Assembly: GCA_910584115.1 (NCBI GenBank)
Contig: CAJTYN010000128.1
Coordinates: 2,515-8,981, forward strand
Reading direction: 5' to 3'
Source of the DNA: an uncultured Lachnospiraceae bacterium
Lineage (GTDB): Bacteria; Bacillota; Clostridia; Lachnospirales; Lachnospiraceae
DNA: 6,467 nt
Shown here: positions 1-5,777 of the stretch, piece after piece
Numbering within the stretch: the first letter of the stretch is position 1
Layout: each line of letters starts with the position of its first letter
Notes under the pieces: model-generated
What the model was told of the DNA's origin: nothing
Databases searched by the model: none
The model's input: only the letters and a program-made list of their open reading frames with translations
Made by a program: the position numbers and the translations under genes

Positions 1-1109
1 TTCAGGCTCGTATAGGAGGGATGGGACAGTCCCTGCACCACGGGCGGTGCGAAATAGGCTTTCGCGGAGCAGATGTCTGACGCAGGCCCGTAGACCTTCT
101 TTTTCTTTAGGGTGTAGTAGGGGCGGATCTTGTAGTAGCGGCAGATATCGGCCCCCGCCTTGGTGTCCACGTAGGAAAGCCCTTTTACGACGGCAAGAGC
201 CTTATAAGGGCCAGAGCGCTTATCAGCCCTGAGGATCCGGTAACCGGAAGCGCCGGGAGTCCTGTCCCAGGTGACGCGGATCCGGTCAGTCCCGTCCGGG
301 TCAGCCGCGGCGTTCGGCGGCGCGCTCAAGGCGGGCGTGTAGGCGCGGCTCTTGGTGTACGTACTGTATATCCGCTTCCCGGATACGACGATGTAGCTGC
401 GGCTCTTGTAATGATAGGTCTTTCCCAGTGTGAGCCCCCGGTCCTGGTAGTAGCCGGTCTTCGTAGAGGCGATCCGCTCGTAGCCTTTCTTCTGGTCAGT
501 GGAGCGGTAGATCTCGCACTGCGGCACATCGTAGGCGGTCCTTACGTAAATGGTGACGCTCGTGTGATCGACGGCGGACAGCTCCATGGAAGAGGGCGGC
601 GCGGGCTTTACCGTGCGTGCACTGCCGGCGGCATACGTGCTGCGAGGCTCCGTGCGGCTATCCTCAAAGATGAGGGGCGCGCTGTCTGTGGGGGAGATCT
701 CGCCGGGTATCACATCTGCCTGTGTCTGACCGATCTCGGGATCCTCGATGGCCACGCCTAGGTATCCGCGTGCGGCTTCATCTTCATTTTCATTTTCCTC
801 CGTGATCCCGTCGTCCTCCTCTGACACGACGGCACTGTGATCGGTCTTTTCCTCGTCTCCGTCCTGTATGGGCGCAGAGTCGGCGGATACGGTGCCGTCC
901 GCCTGGGAGATCGATACGGTCTGCCCGCTGACACTCTCCAGTGCCGCTTTCGTGTCCGAGAACATCTGCTCTTGTAAGATCTCATCGCGATCGCCCTGGC
1001 TGGGCATAGCGGCGGGGATCTCCTGCAGGGGCATCACGTGGACGGTGAGAGCCGCGGCAGAGAAGATGACGAGCATTTTTTGCAGTTGTTTTGATATTCT
1101 TTTTCTCAT
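1..1109 (-). CDS. Secreted/surface protein with tandem fibronectin-III-like repeats (partial, C-terminus outside window)
   Basis: An uninterrupted reading frame of 369 codons starts at the ATG at 1109-1107 and leaves the window at base 1, so the C-terminus is unseen. Residues 1-11 carry several Lys/Arg and are followed by a hydrophobic stretch at about 12-27 (LVIFSAAALTVHVM), which fits a Sec signal peptide; the cleavage site is unclear. Residues 83-112 are very acidic (many Asp/Glu), followed by a Ser/Thr/Pro-rich linker to about 170. Two repeats then align about 91 residues apart, one at about 172-260 (EIYRSTDQKKGYERIAS, later TYHYKSRSY) and one at about 262-353 (YRILRADKRSGPYKALA, later CRYYKIRPYY). 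The Tyr-rich strands and the pattern of consonant 'x-Y-x-I-x-R' strands resemble the fibronectin type III-like modules common in surface proteins of gut Clostridia. A third module may begin near 354 (APPVVQGL). Adhesion or a display role for an unseen C-terminal enzyme is possible; the function is unknown. It is divergent from the transporter operon and no functional link is evident. Confidence 0.85.
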   Translation of the reverse strand, partial: MRKRISKQLQKMLVIFSAAALTVHVMPLQEIPAAMPSQGDRDEILQEQMFSDTKAALESVSGQTVSISQADGTVSADSAPIQDGDEEKTDHSAVVSEEDDGITEENENEDEAARGYLGVAIEDPEIGQTQADVIPGEISPTDSAPLIFEDSRTEPRSTYAAGSARTVKPAPPSSMELSAVDHTSVTIYVRTAYDVPQCEIYRSTDQKKGYERIASTKTGYYQDRGLTLGKTYHYKSRSYIVVSGKRIYSTYTKSRAYTPALSAPPNAAADPDGTDRIRVTWDRTPGASGYRILRADKRSGPYKALAVVKGLSYVDTKAGADICRYYKIRPYYTLKKKKVYGPASDICSAKAYFAPPVVQGLSHPSYTSL

Positions 1110-1115
1110 ATCTTT

Positions 1116-1145
1116 ATCATAACCCGTATCGGGGCGGTCTGTCAA
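1116..1145 (-). promoter_or_regulatory. Sigma-A type promoter of the FN3-repeat gene
   Basis: Read on the minus strand, a perfect -35 hexamer TTGACA (1145-1140) is followed after 18 nt by TATGAT (1121-1116), five of six matches to the -10 consensus. Only six bases (AAAGAT) separate the -10 box from the ATG at 1109, so the usual start of transcription falls on or next to the A of the start codon. There is no Shine-Dalgarno sequence before this ATG, which suggests a leaderless mRNA. The promoter match is seen directly; leaderlessness is inferred. Confidence 0.75.
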
Positions 1146-1151
1146 TACGGG
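1123..1151. repeat. Inverted repeat over the divergent promoter, candidate operator
   Basis: The arms CCCGTAT (1123-1129) and ATACGGG (1145-1151) are perfect 7-bp inverted copies separated by 15 bp, with centres 22 bp apart, about two helical turns. One arm lies in the spacer next to the -10 box and the other touches the -35 box of the minus-strand promoter. That is where a dimeric repressor would block RNA polymerase. In RNA the same arms would form a hairpin only if transcription crossed the region from elsewhere. No specific regulator family is recognised. Confidence 0.5.
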
Positions 1152-1168
1152 ACTGCAGAAGGGTATGA

Positions 1169-1186
1169 ATGGATAGAATGGATAAA
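1169..1186. repeat. Two-unit 9-bp tandem repeat (ATGGATARA) in the intergenic region
   Basis: Two adjacent 9-bp units, ATGGATAGA and ATGGATAAA, lie between the divergent genes and are preceded by ATGA. The same unit occurs in tandem at the permease 1/permease 2 junction near 3980-4006, also preceded by a partial unit. No function is known; it could be slipped-strand repeat DNA or remnants of a longer array. Confidence 0.55.
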
Positions 1187-1225
1187 TGCGAAAAATAGGA
1201 ATGCCGATATATCCCCCCATGGGGC

Positions 1226-1254
1226 TTGTGCCCGCTGTCATCTTCCGTCATACT
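1226..1254 (+). promoter_or_regulatory. Weak candidate promoter for the ABC transporter operon
   Basis: TTGTGC (1226-1231) and CATACT (1249-1254) are 17 bp apart, matching the -35 and -10 consensus at three and four of six positions. It is the best spaced pair I found on the plus strand between the divergent genes. Transcription would begin near 1261 and give a leader of about 118 nt. The match is poor, so the real promoter may need an activator, use another sigma factor, or lie elsewhere. Confidence 0.25.
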
Positions 1255-1317
1255 CATAGCAGCAACGATGGTTGCCAAAAAAACACGGACTCACTCACAG
1301 CACTTTTTTTACCGACA

Positions 1318-1357
1318 GGGGCCTGCCTCCGACTGCCCATCTGCGGAGGGCGGCCCC
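1318..1357 (+). promoter_or_regulatory. GC-rich leader hairpin upstream of the operon's first ribosome binding site
   Basis: GGGGCC (1318-1323) pairs with GGCCCC (1352-1357), and CCTCCG (1326-1331) with CGGAGG (1344-1349). They are separated by a 2x2 internal loop and closed by a 12-nt loop. The stem ends eight bases before the ribosome binding site. No T-run follows, so it is not an intrinsic terminator. It could shield or space the ribosome binding site, stabilise the mRNA 5' end, or be part of a larger regulatory leader. No known riboswitch class is recognised. Confidence 0.5.
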
Positions 1358-1364
1358 CATCAAC

Positions 1365-1373
1365 GGAGAGGAG
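1365..1373 (+). promoter_or_regulatory. Ribosome binding site of the substrate-binding protein gene
   Basis: GGAGAGGAG, containing AGGAG at 1369-1373, lies five bases before the ATG at 1379. It fixes this start over the in-frame TTG at 1226, whose extra 51 residues would also bury the signal peptide. Confidence 0.85.
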
Positions 1374-1378
1374 AGAAG

Positions 1379-3007
1379 ATGAAGAAAAAAATGACAGTAC
1401 GCATAGCAGCGTCCGTTCTGGCGCTGTCCCTGCTGGCCGGATGCGGGCAGCGGTCCCAACAGTCCAAAGATACACAGCCCCAAAAGGCGGATGCGTCATC
1501 AGGGGAGGGGATCGTCTGTTACGTGGGCCATGGGTTCTGGGACGGCTCCCTAGATCCGATCAAAGGAGCTTACGCATACGGCTATGCATTTACGAACAAT
1601 GCCCTGATCTGTGTGGCGCCGGATTCCAGCTACAAAGGCGATCTGGCCGAGAGCTGGGAGGTGTCGCCGGACGCCCTCACATACACATTCCATCTGAAAG
1701 ACGATATCCGTTTCCAGGACGGGTCGGAGTTTTCCGCGGAGGACGTGGTCTTTACATACGAGACGGTCATGAAAGACCAGGGCAGCAACGAGGACGTGGA
1801 TCTGACCAAGCTCAGGGAGGTAAAGGCGCCGGATGAGAGAACGGTCGTCTTTACCTTAAGAGAACCATATTCGCCGTTCCTTGATACGACGGCACAGTTG
1901 GGGATCGTACCCAGCGACGGCTACGACAGCACGGCTTTTGACGAAAAACCCGTGGGGACAGGTCCCTGGAAGATCATACAGTACGACGCCGAGCAGCAGC
2001 TGATCGTGGAGGCGAACGAGGATTATTTCGACGGCGCGCCGAAGATCAAACGGGTGACGTTCGTGGATATGGACAACGAGGCGGCGTTCTCAAACGCCCA
2101 GTCCGGGCAGCTGGATATCGTCATGGTCCAGCCCAACTATGTGGAGGAAGAGATCGAGGGCATGCACATCGAGAAGCTGGAGACGATGGATGTGCGCAAC
2201 ATCAGCCTGCCCTGCCAGCCCGCGCAGGTCATGAAGGACAGCAGCGGCGAGGATGTGGAAGTGGGCAATGATGTGACGGCGGATGTGAATGTCCGCAAGG
2301 CCCTGTCCATCGGGATCGACCGGGAACAGATCATCGCGGATGCATTTAACGGCGTGGGCCGTCCGGCCTATGGCTTCACCAAGAACCTGGAGTGGGGCAA
2401 TGCGCCGGAGACATCGGACGGCCGGGCGGACGAGGCCCGAAAGCTCCTTGAGAGTGCCGGCTGGGTGGATACGGACGGCGACGGCATCCGGGAAAAAGAC
2501 GGCGTAAAATGTACGTTCGAGGTCTACACGCCTTCAGATGAGCAGGACCGCTACAATCTGGCGGTGGCGGTCGCCGGGGAGGCCGAAGATCTGGGGATCT
2601 CCATGGTGGTCAAGCAGACCAGCTGGGATGAGATCTATGATACATCCAATACCGGCGGCGTGGTCTGGGGGTTCGGCCAGTACAACCCTGTGGTCATCGA
2701 TCAGCTCTTCTCGTCCGAGAAGATCCTGCAGGGCTCTTTCGACAACAAACCGGCGTACGAGAACGAGAAGACGGACCAACTGATCGGCGAGGCCCTGCAG
2801 GCGGCAGACCACGGCGAGGCGGTATCGAGATGGCGGGAAGCCCAGGAGACTTTCGCGGAGGAGTATCCCTATCTGTTCGTCGTCAACATCGAGCACTGTT
2901 ATTTTGTCAGTGACCGGCTGGATATCTCCATGGATACCCAGATCCCCCATCCCCACGGCCACGGGATCCCGATCATCTGCAACATGAAAGATTGGAGTCT
3001 GAAATGA
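1379..3007 (+). CDS. Extracellular solute-binding lipoprotein of a peptide/nickel-type ABC importer (SBP family 5)
   Basis: This 542-residue protein would capture the substrate outside the membrane and deliver it to the permeases. Residues 1-22 form a lipoprotein signal (MKKKMTVR, hydrophobic core, lipobox LAGC), with Cys22 as the lipid-modified first residue of the mature protein. The rest follows the SBP_bac_5 pattern: the region with LAESWEVSPDALTYTFHLKD, the family hallmark PVGTGPW at 191-197 followed by the EANEDYFDG strand, DVNVRKALSIGIDR from 302, and a DTDGDGIREKDG turn from 364. The length is normal for the family. The C-terminus carries His524, His526 and His528 in HPHGHG, then a short tail ending NMKDWSLK. 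Family members bind peptides, nickel chelates, haem or opines, and the sequence alone does not choose; the histidines hint at metal. It is the first gene of the operon, its stop overlaps the next start by 4 nt, and the start is set by a strong ribosome binding site. Confidence 0.95.
   Translation: MKKKMTVRIAASVLALSLLAGCGQRSQQSKDTQPQKADASSGEGIVCYVGHGFWDGSLDPIKGAYAYGYAFTNNALICVAPDSSYKGDLAESWEVSPDALTYTFHLKDDIRFQDGSEFSAEDVVFTYETVMKDQGSNEDVDLTKLREVKAPDERTVVFTLREPYSPFLDTTAQLGIVPSDGYDSTAFDEKPVGTGPWKIIQYDAEQQLIVEANEDYFDGAPKIKRVTFVDMDNEAAFSNAQSGQLDIVMVQPNYVEEEIEGMHIEKLETMDVRNISLPCQPAQVMKDSSGEDVEVGNDVTADVNVRKALSIGIDREQIIADAFNGVGRPAYGFTKNLEWGNAPETSDGRADEARKLLESAGWVDTDGDGIREKDGVKCTFEVYTPSDEQDRYNLAVAVAGEAEDLGISMVVKQTSWDEIYDTSNTGGVVWGFGQYNPVVIDQLFSSEKILQGSFDNKPAYENEKTDQLIGEALQAADHGEAVSRWREAQETFAEEYPYLFVVNIEHCYFVSDRLDISMDTQIPHPHGHGIPIICNMKDWSLK
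2994..2997 (+). promoter_or_regulatory. Ribosome binding site deciding the permease 1 start
   Basis: GGAG six bases before the ATG at 3004 supports that start, which forms an ATGA overlap with the upstream stop. The in-frame TTG at 2992 sits just at the edge of this site and cannot use it. Confidence 0.65.
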
Positions 3008-3987
3008 CTCGGCTGAGATATATCGCGGGGGAGACGCTGCGGATGCTCACCCTGCTGGCGGCGGTCAGCATCCTCTCCTTCGTGCTGGTGTCCGCGTCGC
3101 CCATAGACCCGCTGACCGCGTACATCGGCAGCAATTCCACATTATCCCAGGAGGCGAAGGACGAGATCGTCGCCCACTGGGGGCTGGCCGATCCGCCGGT
3201 GGAGAGGTTTATGGCCTGGGCGGGAAATTTTCTAAAGGGCGACTGGGGCACCTCCATCGCCTTCAAGAAACCCGTGAAGACGGTGATCCAGGAGCGGTTT
3301 TCCTATTCGGTGGTCCTGATGCTGATCGCCTGGATCCTCTCCGGCGTGCTGGGGTTCCTGGCGGGGATCTTTGCCGCCGTAAAGAAAGGCACGTGGATCG
3401 ATAAAACGATCAAGACGTTCTGCCTGGCGCTCCAGTCGGCGCCCACATTCTGGGTGGGACTGCTCGCCTTAAGCCTGTTCGCGGTGCAGCTGGGCTGGTT
3501 TCCGATCGGCCTGGCCGCGCCCATGGGAAAACTGGCGGCGGACGTGACCCTAGGCGACAGGATCCATCACCTGATCCTGCCATCCCTGACCCTGGGCGTG
3601 CTGGGGATCGGGAAGATCACCCTCTATACCAGACAGAAGCTGATCGAGATCATGGCCAGCGATCACATCCTCTTTGCAAAAGCCAGAGGGGAGAGCACCC
3701 GGCAGCTGGTGTGCAGGCACGGGCTCCGGAACATCGCCCTCCCGGCGGTCACCGTCCAGTTTGCGTCATTCAGCGAGCTCTTCGGCGGGATCGCGCTGGC
3801 GGAATCGGTCTTCTCCTGTCCGGGCATCGGCAGCGCCCTGACGACGGCGGGCCTCTCCGGCGACGTGCCGCTGCTCTTAGGCATCGCGGTGTTCAGCGCC
3901 ATCTTCGTGTTCGCGGGGAACCTGATCGCCGATATCTTATACGGTCTGCTGGACCCGCGGATAAAGGAGGGATGGATGAATGGATAA
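3004..3987 (+). CDS. ABC importer permease, DppB/OppB/NikB type
   Basis: This 327-residue inner-membrane protein is one of two permeases that form the substrate channel. It has about six hydrophobic segments (about 12-31, 101-126, 137-160, 189-207, 246-268, 288-312). The long outer loop between the first two contains KGDWGTSIAFKKPV, a form of the GDxGxS element found in DppB-like permeases. The cytoplasmic EAA loop that contacts an ATPase lies at about 218-245 (SDHILFAKARGESTRQL, then GLRN). The C-terminus, LLDPRIKEG, is the usual DppB ending. Length is normal for the family. The ATG start overlaps the binding-protein stop as ATGA, so the two are probably translationally coupled. Its last codons (WMNG) are encoded by DNA of the 9-bp repeat that continues into the next gene, with an 8-nt overlap. 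Substrate specificity cannot be read from the sequence. Confidence 0.94.
   Translation: MTRLRYIAGETLRMLTLLAAVSILSFVLVSASPIDPLTAYIGSNSTLSQEAKDEIVAHWGLADPPVERFMAWAGNFLKGDWGTSIAFKKPVKTVIQERFSYSVVLMLIAWILSGVLGFLAGIFAAVKKGTWIDKTIKTFCLALQSAPTFWVGLLALSLFAVQLGWFPIGLAAPMGKLAADVTLGDRIHHLILPSLTLGVLGIGKITLYTRQKLIEIMASDHILFAKARGESTRQLVCRHGLRNIALPAVTVQFASFSELFGGIALAESVFSCPGIGSALTTAGLSGDVPLLLGIAVFSAIFVFAGNLIADILYGLLDPRIKEGWMNG
3964..3970 (+). promoter_or_regulatory. Ribosome binding site of permease 2
   Basis: AAGGAGG, a near-perfect Shine-Dalgarno, lies inside the end of permease 1, nine bases before the ATG at 3980. A second in-frame ATG at 3998 lies too far away, so 3980 is favoured. Confidence 0.75.
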
Positions 3988-4006
3988 AACAGATAAAATG
4001 GATAAA
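3980..4006 (+). repeat. 9-bp tandem repeat at the start of permease 2 (three units)
   Basis: Three 9-bp units, ATGGATAAA, ACAGATAAA and ATGGATAAA, encode MDK-TDK-MDK, and a partial unit ATGGATGA precedes them from 3972. The unit matches the intergenic repeat at 1169-1186. Changes in copy number would stay in frame and alter only the cytoplasmic N-terminus of the permease. Confidence 0.65.
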
Positions 4007-4834
4007 AAAAGGCCACAGTGGAATACGCGGACGAAGATCACACTCTATATCGTCCTGGCCCTCATCTATCTGGTGGGGATCCTGTTCTGGGGTCTTTTGA
4101 TGGATCCAAAGGCTTACGCGGTGGATTACAGCGTCAAGTTCCTGCCGCCGGGCGCGGGCCATCTCTTTGGCACGGACCTGATGGGGCGGGATATGCTCTT
4201 TCGCTGTGTGAAAGGTCTGTCCACCAGCATCGTGATCGGCGTGCTGGCCGCGGCGGTCAGTTCCCTCATCGCCCTGGCGGCGGGTGTGGCGGCGGCTGTG
4301 ATCGGGGGAAAGCTCGACAGTTTTATCAACTGGTGCGTGGACCTGTGTATGGGGATGCCCCATCTGGTGCTGCTGATCTTGATCTCCTTTATGCTGGGTC
4401 GGGGATCCAAGGGCGTGATGGCGGCGGTGGCCCTGACCCACTGGCCGGAGCTGACCCGCATCGTCCGGGCGGAGGTCCTGCAGATCCGCGGGGAACAGTA
4501 CGTGCAGGCGGCGTACAGGCTGGGAAAGACCCGGCTTTCGGTAGCCAGGGAGCATATCTTTCCCCATGTGCTGCCCGTGTACCTGGTCGGTGTGATCCTG
4601 CTGTTCCCCCACGCGATCATGCACGAGGCGTCGATCACGTTTTTGGGGTTCGGCCTGTCGGCGGAGGAGCCGGCCATCGGCGTGATCCTCTCGGAATCCA
4701 TGAAGCATATCGCCACGGGAAAATGGTGGCTGGCCCTGTTCCCGGGCATCTTATTATTGGCGGCGATCATGCTCTTCGACGTGATCGGGGAAAATCTGAA
4801 GAAACTGTTAAATCCGGGCAGCGGCAACGAATAG
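3980..4834 (+). CDS. ABC importer permease, DppC/OppC/NikC type
   Basis: This 284-residue second permease pairs with the DppB-type subunit. The N-terminus is unusually repetitive (MDKTDKMDKK), encoded by a 9-bp tandem repeat. A hydrophobic segment follows at about 18-40, then the DppC hallmark HLFGTDLMGRDML at 61-73, and membrane segments at about 82-108, 125-152, 197-220 and 248-268. The EAA loop is at about 171-190 (EQYVQAAYRLGKTRLSVARE), where it should dock on an ATPase. The stretch HEASITFLGFGL at 215-226 is also typical of the family. Length is normal. Its start overlaps the end of permease 1 by 8 nt, and its stop TAG is embedded in the ribosome binding site of the next gene. An alternative start at the ATG at 3998 would remove six residues of the repeat. 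Confidence 0.93.
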   Translation: MDKTDKMDKKRPQWNTRTKITLYIVLALIYLVGILFWGLLMDPKAYAVDYSVKFLPPGAGHLFGTDLMGRDMLFRCVKGLSTSIVIGVLAAAVSSLIALAAGVAAAVIGGKLDSFINWCVDLCMGMPHLVLLILISFMLGRGSKGVMAAVALTHWPELTRIVRAEVLQIRGEQYVQAAYRLGKTRLSVAREHIFPHVLPVYLVGVILLFPHAIMHEASITFLGFGLSAEEPAIGVILSESMKHIATGKWWLALFPGILLLAAIMLFDVIGENLKKLLNPGSGNE

Positions 4835-4837
4835 GAG
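4833..4837 (+). promoter_or_regulatory. Ribosome binding site of the DppD-type ATPase, overlapping the upstream stop codon
   Basis: AGGAG shares two bases with the TAG stop of permease 2 and lies seven bases before the ATG at 4845. The arrangement suits termination-reinitiation coupling between the two genes. Confidence 0.75.
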
Positions 4838-4844
4838 TATATCT

Positions 4845-5777
4845 ATGGAAGAAAAACAGACAAAAAGGACCCTGCTGGACGTGCGCGACCTGAGCGTTTC
4901 CTTCAGTATGTACGACAGGGGGCTGCAGAAAAAAGATCTGGAGGTCCTCCACAGACTGAGCCTGCGGGTGGACGAGGGTGAGATCCTGGCGGTGGTGGGT
5001 TCCAGCGGATCCGGAAAGAGCATCCTGGCCCATGCGGTCATGGGGATCCTGCCGGGGAATGCCCGCGTGGAGGGAGAGATCTTGTACCGGGGAGAGCGGC
5101 TGGATCGAAAGCGTCAGGAAGCCCTCCGCGGAAAAGAGATCGCGCTCATCCCCCAATCCGTGGACTATCTGGATCCATTGATGCGCGTGGACGCGCAGGT
5201 GATCGGGACCCGGGGAACGCGAGAGGCGCAGGAGGCGGCCTTTGACCGATTCCATCTGAAAAAGGATGTGGGGCGGATGTACCCCTTCCAGCTCTCCGGC
5301 GGCATGGCCCGCCGCGTCCTGATCTGCACGGCGGTCATGGAGGAGGCGAGGCTGATCGTGGCCGACGAGCCAACGCCGGGGCTGGATGCCGAGATGGCTA
5401 TGGAGACGCTGCAGGATCTCCGCAAGCTGGCCGACGGGGGCTGCGGCGTGCTGCTGATCACCCACGATATCGATCTGGCGTTTCATGTGGCGGACCGGAT
5501 CGCTGTCTTTTACGCGGGTACGACGGTGGAGAGCGCGCCGGTGGCGGATTTCCTCGCGGGAAAAGAAGCCCTCCGCCATCCGTACAGCCGGGCCTTCATC
5601 GACGCCCTGCCGCAAAATGATTTCAGGCCGATCGACGGGGTCCAGCCCTATGCGGGCAGTCTGCCGGAAGGATGCCTGTTCGCCGGGCGGTGCCCGCAGC
5701 GCAGCGCGGCCTGTGCCGGGGACATCCCCCTGCGGAAAATACGAGATGGGGAGGTGCGCTGTATCCATGCGACTTGA
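4845..5777 (+). CDS. ABC importer ATPase, DppD/OppD/NikD type with C-terminal oligopeptide-transporter (oligo_HPY) cysteine domain
   Basis: This 310-residue cytoplasmic ATPase would power import together with the shorter ATPase encoded next. All motifs are intact: Walker A GSSGSGKS at 52-59, Q-loop Gln104, signature LSGGM at 150-154, Walker B LIVADEP at 170-176 with catalytic Glu175, a D-loop region PGLDA at 178-182, and switch His207. After the core comes HPYSRAFIDALP at 245-256, which starts the oligo_HPY extension. It contains Cys277, Cys283, Cys290 and Cys306 (spacing C-x5-C-x6-C-x15-C). In a structurally characterised bacterial DppD, four cysteines of this extension bind a [4Fe-4S] cluster, and the same is plausible here. 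It starts 10 nt after permease 2 and overlaps the next gene by 11 nt. Confidence 0.95.
   Translation: MEEKQTKRTLLDVRDLSVSFSMYDRGLQKKDLEVLHRLSLRVDEGEILAVVGSSGSGKSILAHAVMGILPGNARVEGEILYRGERLDRKRQEALRGKEIALIPQSVDYLDPLMRVDAQVIGTRGTREAQEAAFDRFHLKKDVGRMYPFQLSGGMARRVLICTAVMEEARLIVADEPTPGLDAEMAMETLQDLRKLADGGCGVLLITHDIDLAFHVADRIAVFYAGTTVESAPVADFLAGKEALRHPYSRAFIDALPQNDFRPIDGVQPYAGSLPEGCLFAGRCPQRSAACAGDIPLRKIRDGEVRCIHAT

Noticed and set aside
411..761. Plus-strand 116-codon open frame inside the FN3-repeat gene
   Set aside because: It is antisense to the continuous 369-codon frame with signal peptide and repeats, and shows no domain of its own.
1215..1224. Palindrome CCCCATGGGG in the intergenic region
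   Set aside because: It is a short, compositionally simple palindrome with no loop, placed just upstream of a weak candidate promoter; too little to call an operator.
1262..1310. Hairpin GCAAC/GTTGC and downstream T7 tract as an intrinsic terminator
   Set aside because: The T-run is 28 nt beyond the stem and the stem is only 5 bp and directly followed by A residues, so the geometry does not fit.
1226..1378. TTG start at 1226 extending the binding protein by 51 residues
   Set aside because: It has no ribosome binding site, would put a long polar stretch in front of the lipoprotein signal, and the ATG at 1379 has a strong Shine-Dalgarno sequence.
2468..2503. DTDGDGIREKDG in the binding protein as an EF-hand-like calcium site
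   Set aside because: This turn is a recurrent element of family 5 binding proteins and not by itself evidence of a calcium-binding domain.
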